From: Alteromonas stellipolaris
Lineage (GTDB): Bacteria; Pseudomonadota; Gammaproteobacteria; Enterobacterales; Alteromonadaceae
Length of the DNA: 64,000 nucleotides
Reading direction: 5' to 3'
NCBI RefSeq assembly: GCF_001562115.1
Contig: NZ_CP013926.1
Coordinates: forward strand, 4,526,001-4,590,000
Of the stretch, positions 18,799-27,881 are shown piece after piece. The notes beneath the pieces were generated by a model. That model was not told the origin of the DNA, did not search any database, and saw only the letters and a program-made list of their open reading frames with translations. Position numbers and translations under genes: made by a program. The stretch's first letter is position 1. Each line of letters opens with the position of its first letter.

Positions 18799-19845
18799 CT
18801 ATGCGCTAGCGGAAAAACCTTCACGTACTGGTGTATAGGCTTGGGTGTAGAAGTTTTGAATGCGGCCAATACGGGCTGAGTTAGCTTGATTTTCCTGAAC
18901 TTCATTACCAAAGGCTAATGAGCGCGTATCAAAACCACCACCAATCTCATTTGAAGCTTCACTGGTAGGGCTTTGTATTCCTTGGCTTACGGCGCTTTGC
19001 TCAACCGTTTGCGCTTGTAAAACGGCTTCATCTAATGCCCGAGTAGGGCGTTCGACACCCGCATTATCGGTAATTTCATCAATATCAGGTGGCGTAATCT
19101 CTGATGCGCTTGGCGCTACCGATGTAGCAGCGTTGTCTTCAGCAATTTCGCTGCGAGCTTCAAAAGATTTTTGCGTCGCTTCTGCAGCCACTTTTAAATC
19201 TTGCGCCGAAGGCTCAGCAGGGGCGAGTGCCGCGGCACGTACTTGCTGCATTTTGCGAAGGGTTTCTTCAGGGCTATTTAGCTCAGAAATATCAATAGAC
19301 ACTTCACCATCGGTAACATAACGTTTGTTATCTGGCCCCGTGGTATATTCATATTGCGGCGTCCCAGCGTATTGCCCACCCGCAGCGGCGTGCGCCTGCT
19401 CGTGGGTACGGACTTCTTGATCACGCGCCTCTAAGTTGCTTATCTCTTGCTGTTCTTCTTCTGTCTGCTGTTCAGGCTGTAAAGCTTGCTCACCAGAAGC
19501 TTGCTGATTTGATTCCTGTTGGCCTGATTCCTGTTGATCATGGGCATTTTGTTTGCCGGCGCTTTCATCAGAGCCATTGTCTTTTTGTTCGCCAAACACG
19601 CTTTCAAACGCGCTTTGCAGTTCAGTTTGGATTTGGGGGCGATCGTAGGTAACAGGCGCAGGCGTTTGTCCCGGATTACGAGCTTTGTCAGTGTCCGAAC
19701 CTAGGCCTTTTTGCGATGCCCCTTTCTCTGCATCCCCCGACTGAGGAATGGTTTCACGTAATGCGTTGTCTCGTCTTGCAGACTCAGTATTAACGTTTGC
19801 AGTAGGGTACGCTATGGCCGTAAGGATAGGGGTAACAATGTTCAC
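18799..19845 (-). CDS. SprA-related putative metalloprotease (CJM1_0395-type family)
   Basis: A 348-residue protein whose central block reads EVRTHEQAHAAAGGQYAG, then YTTGPDNKRYVTDGEVSIDIS and RAAALAPAEPSAQDLKVAA. This block, with an HExxH zinc-protease-like motif, defines the SprA-related family. The N-terminal 120 residues are disordered and rich in Gln, Glu and Ser (QQESGQQESNQQASGEQ); the C-terminal third is also low-complexity. No signal peptide or membrane segment is visible. The start is GTG behind a good AGGAG site. It lies 17 bp after a small gene with which it probably forms an operon. Protease activity is unproven. Confidence 0.75.
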   Translation of the reverse strand: MNIVTPILTAIAYPTANVNTESARRDNALRETIPQSGDAEKGASQKGLGSDTDKARNPGQTPAPVTYDRPQIQTELQSAFESVFGEQKDNGSDESAGKQNAHDQQESGQQESNQQASGEQALQPEQQTEEEQQEISNLEARDQEVRTHEQAHAAAGGQYAGTPQYEYTTGPDNKRYVTDGEVSIDISELNSPEETLRKMQQVRAAALAPAEPSAQDLKVAAEATQKSFEARSEIAEDNAATSVAPSASEITPPDIDEITDNAGVERPTRALDEAVLQAQTVEQSAVSQGIQSPTSEASNEIGGGFDTRSLAFGNEVQENQANSARIGRIQNFYTQAYTPVREGFSASA

Positions 19846-19862
19846 ATTACACTCCTACACGA

Positions 19863-20195
19863 CTACGCTAACGTATCAATAATGGTGCCTATGGTGTCAT
19901 TAGCCACATCAAGTACCTTGGCGGAAGCCTGAGCATTAATACTGTTGATTTTCAATGACAACAGGTTTGTGGTGACATCATCCTGTGGAGTGGGAAGTAT
20001 GTTGCGTATATTCTGTAAACTCTGGGTGGCAGAATTGGCTAAAACAGCCTGCGGATCACGCTCTGCGCTTGTGGTTTGCTGGGCAATATTAGACGCAGCC
20101 TGCGTTATACCATTACTGGCATTCTGCAAGCCGAATTGCCCCGACAAAATTGCCGAATTTATATTGTTGCTATTTACACCCGATATACCAGACAT
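19863..20195 (-). CDS. Small helical protein, possibly flagellar-rod-like
   Basis: A 110-residue protein of unknown family. The N-terminal part (GLQNASNGITQAASNIAQQTT) resembles the helix at the start of flagellar rod and hook proteins, where a segment of the type GL..A..RL...A.NIAN occurs. The C-terminal part (LLSLKINSINAQASAKVLDVANDTIGTIIDTLA) resembles their closing helix, where residues alternate as in V..MI.AQ..F.AN..V. This reading is by eye and tentative. GAGG precedes the ATG. It is upstream of the SprA-related gene on the same strand. Confidence 0.55.
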   Translation of the reverse strand: MSGISGVNSNNINSAILSGQFGLQNASNGITQAASNIAQQTTSAERDPQAVLANSATQSLQNIRNILPTPQDDVTTNLLSLKINSINAQASAKVLDVANDTIGTIIDTLA

Positions 20196-20393
20196 ACACT
20201 ACCTCTACACTCTCATGTGCAATTATTAACCAAATTGTACAAAATGAAAAGGTCTGTACCGCTCATTCACCTTAACTGGCTGTGAAAACGAGCAATATTT
20301 ATTTCCCCGCGTCTAGTTTTTGGCTAGCAAGAAACTAAGGCGTATCCACTGACGTTCGCTACCCATCACATAACGCAGCTTAAAAGCACCGGG

Positions 20394-21272
20394 TCACGAT
20401 GCTTTTTGTTGGTAAACGCTTGATGCAAAACTAAACAAAATATCGGCGCTTTGTTGGGGGTGAGAAATAAAGGGCGCATGCGCTGCATGGGGCAACACCA
20501 CGGTATCGGCTTGAGGGTGCAACTCGCAGATACGATCTATACCACTGGTAGGCACTAAACTGTCTAAACGGCCATAAAGTCGAAGGGTTGGCACCGTTAT
20601 GCGGCCAATGTCTTGACGTAAATCTTCTGTGGAAAGAATTCTTAAACCTTGTTTCAGCGCATGCTGGTCAGGTTCTGGGTATTCACTGATATGCCCACGA
20701 ATGGCTTTGATATCTTGGCGGGCCGTATCACTTCCCATCGCTTGAATGGCTAAAAAGCGCTCTAGCGTTCTATTGTAGTTACTCTCTAACTGACTTTCGA
20801 ACATAGCCAGTAAATCACCTGCAATGCCAGGCCAGCAGTGGCCAGCGATGAATCGAGGTGTAGAGGCTATTGTCACTAAACCTTTAAGAGCTAACCCTTT
20901 ATTGCCGCTAAGTAAGGCTAGTCGTTGCGCCACCAAACCACCTAAAGACCATCCTACAACAATGCTTTCTGGTGGAATATAAGGCGCTATCATTTGTGCT
21001 AAAGACTCAGCGTTATAAGGGGAAGGCACATGCTGAGCGTTTTCGCCGAAACCGGGGAGATCAATAGTGGTAACTCGAAAGCTATTAGTTAAATAGGGAA
21101 TAAACGAGGTAAAAGCGCCGCTATTCATACCCCAACCGTGAAGGAAAACCAGATCGTTTCCTGTACCTTGAGTTCGGGTGACAAGCGGTGTGTTTGTATG
21201 CAAATCTTTCACTGTATACATCCTTTGGCTGTTGCATGAAGAAGCAAACCTAATAGGCTGCCATGTATGCAT
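20394..21272 (-). CDS. bioH: Pimeloyl-[ACP] methyl ester esterase BioH
   Basis: Alpha/beta hydrolase that removes the methyl ester from pimeloyl-ACP methyl ester to end the pimelate branch of biotin synthesis. Strong match to E. coli BioH: LVFLHGWGMN (oxyanion region), nucleophile elbow GWSLGG (Ser109 in this numbering), AMGSDTARQD, RLYGRLDSLVP with the acid, and HAAHAPFISHP with the histidine. The long start at 21272 has GGG before it; an ATG at 21221 gives a length nearer E. coli but its AAAGG abuts the start. Divergent from comF, keeping the E. coli bioH-gntX pairing. Confidence 0.92.
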   Translation of the reverse strand: MHTWQPIRFASSCNSQRMYTVKDLHTNTPLVTRTQGTGNDLVFLHGWGMNSGAFTSFIPYLTNSFRVTTIDLPGFGENAQHVPSPYNAESLAQMIAPYIPPESIVVGWSLGGLVAQRLALLSGNKGLALKGLVTIASTPRFIAGHCWPGIAGDLLAMFESQLESNYNRTLERFLAIQAMGSDTARQDIKAIRGHISEYPEPDQHALKQGLRILSTEDLRQDIGRITVPTLRLYGRLDSLVPTSGIDRICELHPQADTVVLPHAAHAPFISHPQQSADILFSFASSVYQQKAS

Positions 21273-21373
21273 GATTACCCATTATCTCAAAAAATGCTTA
21301 AAGACACGTTATCGTACTGAAGCTGCATGCGAGAAAAAGCGACTTAACATAAGAATTCAAAAATCCACGTATT

Positions 21374-22105
21374 ATGAATCTTTCATGCTTACTATGTTAT
21401 CAGGCAAGTCCTGCGCCAGTATGTCATTGGTGTGAACATGATATATTTTTTTTCTCGGCCAAAGAACACGGTCATAACTTACTGTCCTTTGGGCCAGTGG
21501 GTCGGCACGTCAAGCATAGTAGCTACAACGGGCTATCTGTACTGGCTTTACATACTTACCCAATAACCACCTTAATTCATGGCTTTAAGTTTCAACACTC
21601 ACTGACTTCAGGGAAGGTATTAGCCAAGTGGTTTGTCGGTAAACAGCAACACTTAGCGCATCATACACCGCAGGTATCACACAACGCTGCGCAACTTCTC
21701 TTACCAGTGCCGTTAAGCTCCTGGCGGCTAGCAACGCGTCATTATAATCAGGCCGCAGTGCTCGCTAAATCCATTGGCGGTGCACTGAATATTCCCATTT
21801 GCACCAATTGGGCGATTCGACAAGGTATGTCTGCCCAGCATCATTTAGGAAAAGCACAACGGCTACAACATGCTAAGCAGGTGTTTTCATTAACGCCGCA
21901 GTGTATTGATAAATTAGTCGCTTCTAACCCTGCTCTTAAATGCATCGCCATTGTGGATGATGTTATCACTACCGGTGTCACAGTAAACGCCTTGGCAAGC
22001 CTATTAAAAGCGCGCTACCCGCAACTTAGCATTATAGTGTGGGCAATGACCTTTACACCGCCCCCAAAAAGCTCACTGTTGACGGCAAGAATGGCGGCAA
22101 GGTAG
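21374..22105 (+). CDS. comF: ComF family phosphoribosyltransferase-like protein (GntX)
   Basis: A 243-residue ComF/GntX protein. The N-terminus carries a four-cysteine zinc site (CLLC then CHWC), as in the family, and the C-terminal half is a phosphoribosyltransferase fold with the binding loop CIAIVDDVITTGVT. Also seen: LLLPVPLSSWRLATRHYNQA. ComF homologues take part in DNA uptake; in E. coli GntX is linked to use of DNA as nutrient. The ribosome site is weak, but the cysteine pair close to the ATG supports this start. Confidence 0.88.
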   Translation: MNLSCLLCYQASPAPVCHWCEHDIFFFSAKEHGHNLLSFGPVGRHVKHSSYNGLSVLALHTYPITTLIHGFKFQHSLTSGKVLAKWFVGKQQHLAHHTPQVSHNAAQLLLPVPLSSWRLATRHYNQAAVLAKSIGGALNIPICTNWAIRQGMSAQHHLGKAQRLQHAKQVFSLTPQCIDKLVASNPALKCIAIVDDVITTGVTVNALASLLKARYPQLSIIVWAMTFTPPPKSSLLTARMAAR

Positions 22106-22178
22106 CCGAAACCAATACCGTTACCTTTTATTGTCTAATCAAAGTTAGCTATTTAAGCATTAGCTAAATAAAAATTAG

Positions 22179-24803
22179 CTACTTAAGAAAGCCAGACTGA
22201 TAAATAGCATTACTCAACATTTTGTTCGTGCCATACCAATACCCTCGAAATTGCGTATTGTCGGTAAACCCAATCACCACACCTTTACCTTGCTTTGTGG
22301 TTATCACAGCAGGGGTTTCGGCAATAAGTTTCACCAATTTTTCATCACTGAAACCAGCCAGTAATGGCGCTGAGGTATAACGCGCTGGCGTAGTGAATGG
22401 CGTGTAGTAATTGTTCACCACCATATTGCTGGTTTTGAACATTGGCAATGTGGTGTCGGTATAACCGTAAAAAAGTGGATGGGTAATATCAATCTCAGCT
22501 TCATAAACCGCGCCTGCCACTAACTTTCTTGCATATAACGCCGATTTATCGCCAAATGTCAGTTTATCTTCATCAAACTCACTGTCTATTTCTTCTTGTT
22601 TTAAAATATCGGCGTTTAACCATTCGTTGGCGGCAAAATAACGAAGCGCAGATTTTTGTCCAATTAACACACCGCCATTTTCAACCCAAGTAGACAGTGC
22701 ATCTCTCGTATCATTCGACAGCGAATAGCGGCCGCTGGCAAACACAATATGGGTATAGCCTGACTGTAGCGCATTACCTAGCTTTTGTTGCTCCACAATA
22801 CTAACCGGCAGCCCCACTCGGGTATCAAAATAGTGCCACATTTCACCCACTTCATACTGGCTTGTGCCCTCGCCTCCCACTAACAGTACTTTAGGGGCTG
22901 AAATAGGCTGTATTGAACGGCTTCCAATGTCACTGCCCGTTGGCGTTAACCCACTGGCCAGTGCGTAAACCGGAATATTTAATGCACTCGCGTGTTCCGT
23001 CAACAAGCTAAGTAAGTTATCAGGCTGTGCTAATCCCGTAGGAATAACAATGCTTCCGGAGGTAAATGTATGACGCTGATTATTAACAAGCTTAGCTTCA
23101 AACGCATTTTCGCTACTTCTTACACTTACCCCTGCTTCTAATAACGATTGAAGCAAGGCTGGCGCGTAGTAGTCTTCCCATGAAAAAGCGTACGCATAGG
23201 CATTAGCAGGTAACGAATCGCTAAGCACTGGCATTGCTAATTGTGCATTGGCAGCCGTTTTAACGCTTCGCGCATCACGCTTTTCAACTGCTTCAAACGG
23301 CAAATTAAATGCCATCGCCATGTTCCACGATGACACATCGTAGAAGGTGTTATTTTCAAACGAGGTTTGGGTTGAGAATATGGACGTAATAAGTCGATAC
23401 TGCGCTTGGGCGGCAGGAATATAGATAGCACGATTGGCGCTAAAGGTTTGTTTGCCTATTTCGGAATCTTTGCTGACAACTTCGAACTTAATGTTGTGTT
23501 GATTAAGCAGCGACAACATAGCGTTAAATCTACCGCTATCATTCGATTCTCCCACAATGTAACCGCTTATATCACCGTCTTGTGCTAGTGCTTGCGTGTC
23601 TTTAACAAAAGCAGACTGATAATCTAAAATAGCTGGCTTATTGGCAAGGGCACCTTCAAAGGTACTCAACGACGTTGTAATTTGATTCGATATGGTAGTA
23701 GAAAATGCCAATGGGCCATTGATAGATTCTTGCAAGTGTCCGCGAGAACTCGCTTGTTCGAATAAGATACCTATGCTGCCATGTAAATCAGGGTAGGTAC
23801 TGCCCTTACCGGCATAAAAGTCGTCGAATGCCTCTTCCGAGAAATACAGCTTCCCTTGTTTATCAAATGCTTTGGCATGATAAGCCGCTAACGCTTCCGT
23901 TAAAGTTACGTTTTCATCCGGCGTGATCGGGTTTTTACGCGAGCGTACACCTGGTTGAAAAAAGTAGGTGCTATCGGTGCCCATTTCATGAAAGTCGGTA
24001 AGAATATGCGGGCGCCAGCGGTGAAATTGCTTTATACGCGCTTGCGACTCAGGGTGAGCCAACAACAACCAGTCACGATTTAAGTCAAACCAATAGTGGT
24101 TCGTGCGCCCTGATGGCCATCCTTCATCATGTTCACGGTTATTACTGTCTGTAACAAGTTGCTTTCCTTTGTGCATATTGGCCCACTGTGCGAAACGAGA
24201 TAACCCATCGGGGTTGAAAGATGGGTCTAACAGCACAATATTGTTGTTCAGTAACGCATCGATGGGTGCACCTTGCCCAGCGGCTAAGTAGTAAGCTAGG
24301 GCTAACGCAGCATTAGAGCCTGAAGGCTCATTACCGTGAATGCTGTAGCCCATATAGAAAATAAGTGGGGCATCGGCTGTTACTTTAATGCCTGAATTCA
24401 TGGCATTAATATGCGCAGTTCGCATGCTTTCTATGTTAGGGCGATTCGATGGCGCAGTAATGGTAAGTAGCAACAACTCACGATTTTCATGGGTTCTTCC
24501 GGTGACTTCTAATGAAATGCGGTCGGAATGGTCAGCCAGTACACGCATGTAGTGCGTGAGTTGATCATGACGCACATGCCATTGACCAATGTTCGCACCC
24601 AGTACTGATTCTGGCGTAGGAATATCTGGATTATAGGTCACATCGGTTGGTAAATAGGCCTGAACCGGTTTTCCGCCCTTATCGAGGGCGACCATATTGG
24701 CATTTACCGAATCTGATACGCACAAGGCGGTTAACACTACAAATGGCGCAAGCCATTTTGGGAAATTCGAGATTGTGGCGGTGCGAACCAAAGTTGCGAG
24801 CAT
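22179..24803 (-). CDS. M14 family zinc carboxypeptidase, secreted
   Basis: An 874-residue exported metallopeptidase. A signal peptide spans about residues 15-36. The M14 catalytic core is clear: zinc ligands in HGNE (His156, Glu159) and His272 (DFHEMG), substrate-side LDPSFNPDG and NRDW, and the catalytic glutamate in LFEQASS. The C-terminal 400 residues look like a class I glutamine-amidotransferase-like fold (YTHIVFASGRYSL, GGVLIG) that often follows M14 in marine gammaproteobacteria. It separates comF from nfuA, which adjoin in E. coli. Probable role: degradation of peptides outside the inner membrane. Confidence 0.87.
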   Translation of the reverse strand: MLATLVRTATISNFPKWLAPFVVLTALCVSDSVNANMVALDKGGKPVQAYLPTDVTYNPDIPTPESVLGANIGQWHVRHDQLTHYMRVLADHSDRISLEVTGRTHENRELLLLTITAPSNRPNIESMRTAHINAMNSGIKVTADAPLIFYMGYSIHGNEPSGSNAALALAYYLAAGQGAPIDALLNNNIVLLDPSFNPDGLSRFAQWANMHKGKQLVTDSNNREHDEGWPSGRTNHYWFDLNRDWLLLAHPESQARIKQFHRWRPHILTDFHEMGTDSTYFFQPGVRSRKNPITPDENVTLTEALAAYHAKAFDKQGKLYFSEEAFDDFYAGKGSTYPDLHGSIGILFEQASSRGHLQESINGPLAFSTTISNQITTSLSTFEGALANKPAILDYQSAFVKDTQALAQDGDISGYIVGESNDSGRFNAMLSLLNQHNIKFEVVSKDSEIGKQTFSANRAIYIPAAQAQYRLITSIFSTQTSFENNTFYDVSSWNMAMAFNLPFEAVEKRDARSVKTAANAQLAMPVLSDSLPANAYAYAFSWEDYYAPALLQSLLEAGVSVRSSENAFEAKLVNNQRHTFTSGSIVIPTGLAQPDNLLSLLTEHASALNIPVYALASGLTPTGSDIGSRSIQPISAPKVLLVGGEGTSQYEVGEMWHYFDTRVGLPVSIVEQQKLGNALQSGYTHIVFASGRYSLSNDTRDALSTWVENGGVLIGQKSALRYFAANEWLNADILKQEEIDSEFDEDKLTFGDKSALYARKLVAGAVYEAEIDITHPLFYGYTDTTLPMFKTSNMVVNNYYTPFTTPARYTSAPLLAGFSDEKLVKLIAETPAVITTKQGKGVVIGFTDNTQFRGYWYGTNKMLSNAIYQSGFLK

Positions 24804-24848
24804 AGTGATTTCCGTCTTGTCGTTATGCGGTTACATCGAAACTAGTCA

Positions 24849-24873
24849 ATACTTGACTGTTTTAGTCAGGTAA
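24849..24873 (+). promoter_or_regulatory. IscR type 1 binding site before nfuA
   Basis: The 25 bp element, built on TTGACT-N5-AGTCAGG with an ATA left flank, fits the E. coli IscR type 1 consensus at all but the last position. It lies 44 bp before the nfuA start. An extended -10 (TGTTATCAT, 24877-24885) follows closely, so bound IscR would cover the polymerase site and repress. Implied: nfuA rises when Fe-S clusters are scarce. Confidence 0.75.
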
Positions 24874-24916
24874 ATTTGTTATCATAAACCAAATTTTTAA
24901 TTAATAGGACTTACTG

Positions 24917-25495
24917 ATGATTACTATATCAGAAGAAGCCCAGGCTCACTTCGTAAAACTGTTGGATAAACAAGAGACTGGCACAAATATTCGTGTATTC
25001 GTCGTAAATCCGGGCACATCGAGCGCCGAGTGTGGCGTGTCCTATTGTCCGCCAGATGCTGTTGAAGAAACGGATACTCGCCTAGAGTTCAATGGCTTCA
25101 ATGCAGTGGTAGATGAAGAAAGTGTTCCATTTTTACATGAAGCAGAAATTGATTATGTTACTGATCAAATGGGTTCACAGCTTACGCTTAAGGCACCAAA
25201 TGCTAAAGCACGCAAAGTCGCTGATGACGCGCCATTGGTTGAACGCATAAAATACATGATTGAAGCTGAAATCAATCCTCAACTTGCTAGCCATGGCGGC
25301 CAGGTAATGTTGGCTGAACTTACCGAAGATGGCTTTGCTATTCTTCAGTTTGGCGGCGGCTGTAACGGTTGCTCAATGGTTGATGTTACGTTGAAAGACG
25401 GCATTGAAAAGCAAATGCTTGAACAGTTTGCTGGAGAACTAAACGGTGTTCGTGATGCCACTGAACATGAAGCCGGTGAGCATTCTTACTACTAA
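24917..25495 (+). CDS. nfuA: Fe-S biogenesis protein NfuA
   Basis: Carrier that holds a 4Fe-4S cluster and delivers it to targets such as aconitase and lipoyl synthase, especially under stress. The N-terminal half is the degenerate A-type domain ([18 protein letters not shown]) and the C-terminal half the Nfu domain with the cluster-binding CxxC (Cys149, Cys152, in GGGCNGCSM), the same positions as in E. coli. AGGA lies before the ATG. It is preceded by an IscR-like site and followed 17 bp later by a small membrane protein gene. Confidence 0.95.
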   Translation: MITISEEAQAHFVKLLDKQETGTNIRVFVVNPGTSSAECGVSYCPPDAVEETDTRLEFNGFNAVVDEESVPFLHEAEIDYVTDQMGSQLTLKAPNAKARKVADDAPLVERIKYMIEAEINPQLASHGGQVMLAELTEDGFAILQFGGGCNGCSMVDVTLKDGIEKQMLEQFAGELNGVRDATEHEAGEHSYY

Positions 25496-25512
25496 GATGT
25501 TGTATCTCACTT

Positions 25513-25746
25513 ATGTTTGATGTGCACAAAAGCTGGCGACGATTTAAATTAGGCCTTGCCTTGTTCGTTGCTGGCGTTGTGCAGCTTTTCGCGATAAGTC
25601 ATCTTAGTACATTCCTTTACTATTATTCTCTTACCACTTTGCTTGTAGGCTTCGTTATTGCCATGTCTGGTTATGTAGGCATCTTCATGCAGCGTTTCGC
25701 TTTTCTAAAAGACAAAAAAATCCCCCCTAGTTTTAAAGACGATTAG
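25513..25746 (+). CDS. Small two-helix membrane protein, unknown function
   Basis: A 77-residue protein with a short basic N-terminus, two hydrophobic segments (about 13-35 and 40-60) and a lysine-rich tail. No family recognised. The 17 bp gap from nfuA suggests it is read from the nfuA promoter. The ribosome site is weak. Confidence 0.6.
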   Translation: MFDVHKSWRRFKLGLALFVAGVVQLFAISHLSTFLYYYSLTTLLVGFVIAMSGYVGIFMQRFAFLKDKKIPPSFKDD

Positions 25747-25937
25747 TCGTATATCTCTCGCTTTTTGCACTCACCTTTTACCTTACACGCATTTGTTAAC
25801 ACTCTCGTCCAATGACCTTGTATTAGGTTGCTGATTACACGTAATCTAGTATTTAAAATCTGATATTGCTTATTTTTAACGATATGTTTATGACGGTTTT
25901 TGATCCGTGTTTGCCGTGCTTTTTATAGGGGCTTAAA

Positions 25938-26630
25938 ATGAAAACCATTGGGCTAATTGGTGGTATGAGTTGGGAGTCGACAGTGAGCTATTATCAAGCC
26001 ATTAATCGGCTGGTAAATAGCCAACTCGGTGGGCTACACAGTGCAAAAATATGCCTGTACTCGGTTGATTTTGCCGAGATAGAAGCTTTTCAGCGCAGCG
26101 GCGAGTGGGATAAAGCCGCCGATGCGCTAAAGCACGCCGCACAGTCATTAGAAGATGCTGGGGCCGATTTTCTGCTCATATGTACTAACACCATGCACAA
26201 GGTTGCTGCGCAGGTAGCAAGCGCAGTCGCCATTCCTTTACTGCATATTGCCGATGCCACCGGCGTGGCTCTGTGTGAAAACAAGGTTAAAAAGGTGGGC
26301 TTGTTAGGCACTCAATTCACCATGGAGCAAGCTTTTTATAGCGAACGATTAGCGCAACAGTTTGATTTAGATGTAGTCGTACCAAGCAGTGAAGACAGAT
26401 TAGTTGTGCATAAGATTATTTATGAGGAATTATGCAAAGGGGTTATTTGTGAAAAATCCCGTGACGCGTATATTGATATTATCAACAAATTAAAAGCACA
26501 AGGTGCGCAAGCCGTTATTTTAGGGTGCACCGAAATTGCCTTGTTGGTGAAGCAGTCAGACACTGATATGCCTCTTTACGATACAACAGCACTTCACGCT
26601 GCTGAGGCTGTGAAAATGGCGCTAGAATAA
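25938..26630 (+). CDS. Aspartate/glutamate racemase family protein
   Basis: A 230-residue cofactor-independent amino acid racemase of the Asp/Glu racemase fold. The start KTIGLIGGMSWEST is diagnostic, and both catalytic cysteines are present: Cys82 in LICTNTMH and Cys196 in LGCTEIA. A likely role is interconversion of L- and D-aspartate, though broad-substrate relatives exist. GGGG precedes the ATG. It heads a run of four + strand accessory genes (25.9-28.9 kb). Confidence 0.87.
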   Translation: MKTIGLIGGMSWESTVSYYQAINRLVNSQLGGLHSAKICLYSVDFAEIEAFQRSGEWDKAADALKHAAQSLEDAGADFLLICTNTMHKVAAQVASAVAIPLLHIADATGVALCENKVKKVGLLGTQFTMEQAFYSERLAQQFDLDVVVPSSEDRLVVHKIIYEELCKGVICEKSRDAYIDIINKLKAQGAQAVILGCTEIALLVKQSDTDMPLYDTTALHAAEAVKMALE

Positions 26631-26668
26631 TCAGATAACAATATTTTGCCTATGAAAAAGGAAATGCT

Positions 26669-27052
26669 ATGTTTAGTCATATAATGATTGGCGCGAACGA
26701 CATTGAAGCGTCGAAGAAATTTTACGATGCCTCTCTTGCGGTATTTGGATACGATGAAGGCGTTTACGATGAACACGGTCGTGTTTTCTACTTCACCCCA
26801 AAAGGTGTATTAGCCCTTACCAAACCAATTAATGGCGAAGCCGCTACCCACGGTAACGGCTCTACGATTGGTCTTGCTGCTGCAAACCCTGGGCTTGTTG
26901 ATGAATGGCATAAAGTGGGCGCAGCCAATGGCGGCGTTCCGGTTGAAGATCCTCCCGGCATTCGCGGTACCGAAGAGCGCCAGTTGTACTTAGCGTACTT
27001 ACGTGACCCTTCCGGCAACAAACTATGTGCGACGCACTTTGTCAAAAAATAG
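26669..27052 (+). CDS. VOC family (glyoxalase-like) protein
   Basis: A 127-residue vicinal-oxygen-chelate protein with two beta-alpha-beta-beta-beta units: MFSHIMIGANDIEASKKFYDASL at the start and YLAYLRDPSGNKLCATH at the end, the latter with the typical DPSGN turn. The first histidine and a late glutamate-like position could bind metal, but the substrate cannot be inferred. A strong AAGGA site precedes it, 38 bp after the racemase. Confidence 0.85.
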   Translation: MFSHIMIGANDIEASKKFYDASLAVFGYDEGVYDEHGRVFYFTPKGVLALTKPINGEAATHGNGSTIGLAAANPGLVDEWHKVGAANGGVPVEDPPGIRGTEERQLYLAYLRDPSGNKLCATHFVKK

Positions 27053-27167
27053 CCGAGAGTTTGTATACAGCCTTGAGCGTATAGACAGCCTTGAGCTGTT
27101 ATAAACATCTACGATAAGCTCGTCAGTACACCACTGGCGGGCGACTACTCAGAATAGGTAAGCAACC

Positions 27168-27821
27168 ATGACACCTACAGAAACTGGCCTTGCTTACGAT
27201 CAAATTACCCAGCGCTGGACTCGCCCAGAGTTTAATCGTAACAATGGCATTGCTCAGCATAAAACTGCCCTATCATTTCTAGACGTTTTTGCATCAAAAA
27301 CTGACGCGCCCCCGGCAACGTCGAGTCTTTCGTCCTTAGCCCTTGATGTGGGGTGTGGATGCACAGGTAGATTTATTGATTTGCTGCATGACAACAAGCT
27401 TGTGGTAGAAGGCATTGATATTTCGAAGAAAATGCTGGCATTAGCCAGAGAAAAGCACCCCAACAACACGTTTTATTTTGGTGATATTTGTACCTTCGAT
27501 TTGCCCCATCAGTACCGTTTCATTAGCGCATGGGACTGCCTGTGGCATGTACCACTGCAAAGCCAAGCTGCATTAATTACTAAACTGTGTAATGCGCTGC
27601 AGCCAGGTGGCGTATTTATATTTAGCTGCGGCGGTGTGGACGAACCGGGCGAACACACCAATACCACAATGGGGCCTGAAATCTATTACGCTTCACTCGG
27701 TATCAACGGCTATGTGCGCCATATTATCGAAGCCGACTGCTTTATCCGGCACATTGAATACGAGCAGCTACCCGAGTTTCATACCTATTTTGTAGTGCAA
27801 AAGGCAATACCGCAAAAATAG
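27168..27821 (+). CDS. Class I SAM-dependent methyltransferase
   Basis: A 217-residue soluble methyltransferase. Motif I (LALDVGCGCTGRFID) binds S-adenosylmethionine, IEGIDISKKML supplies the acidic motif II residue, and FISAWDCLWHVPL with LQPGGVFIFSCGG are the later motifs. The substrate is unknown. The first glycine-rich motif has Cys-Gly-Cys instead of the commoner GxG, which may be tolerated. Confidence 0.82.
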   Translation: MTPTETGLAYDQITQRWTRPEFNRNNGIAQHKTALSFLDVFASKTDAPPATSSLSSLALDVGCGCTGRFIDLLHDNKLVVEGIDISKKMLALAREKHPNNTFYFGDICTFDLPHQYRFISAWDCLWHVPLQSQAALITKLCNALQPGGVFIFSCGGVDEPGEHTNTTMGPEIYYASLGINGYVRHIIEADCFIRHIEYEQLPEFHTYFVVQKAIPQK

Positions 27822-27881
27822 TCGGGTATTTTTTGATTCAAATTTGTATTGTTTGCTTAATCTAGATAACGCTAGTAACGA

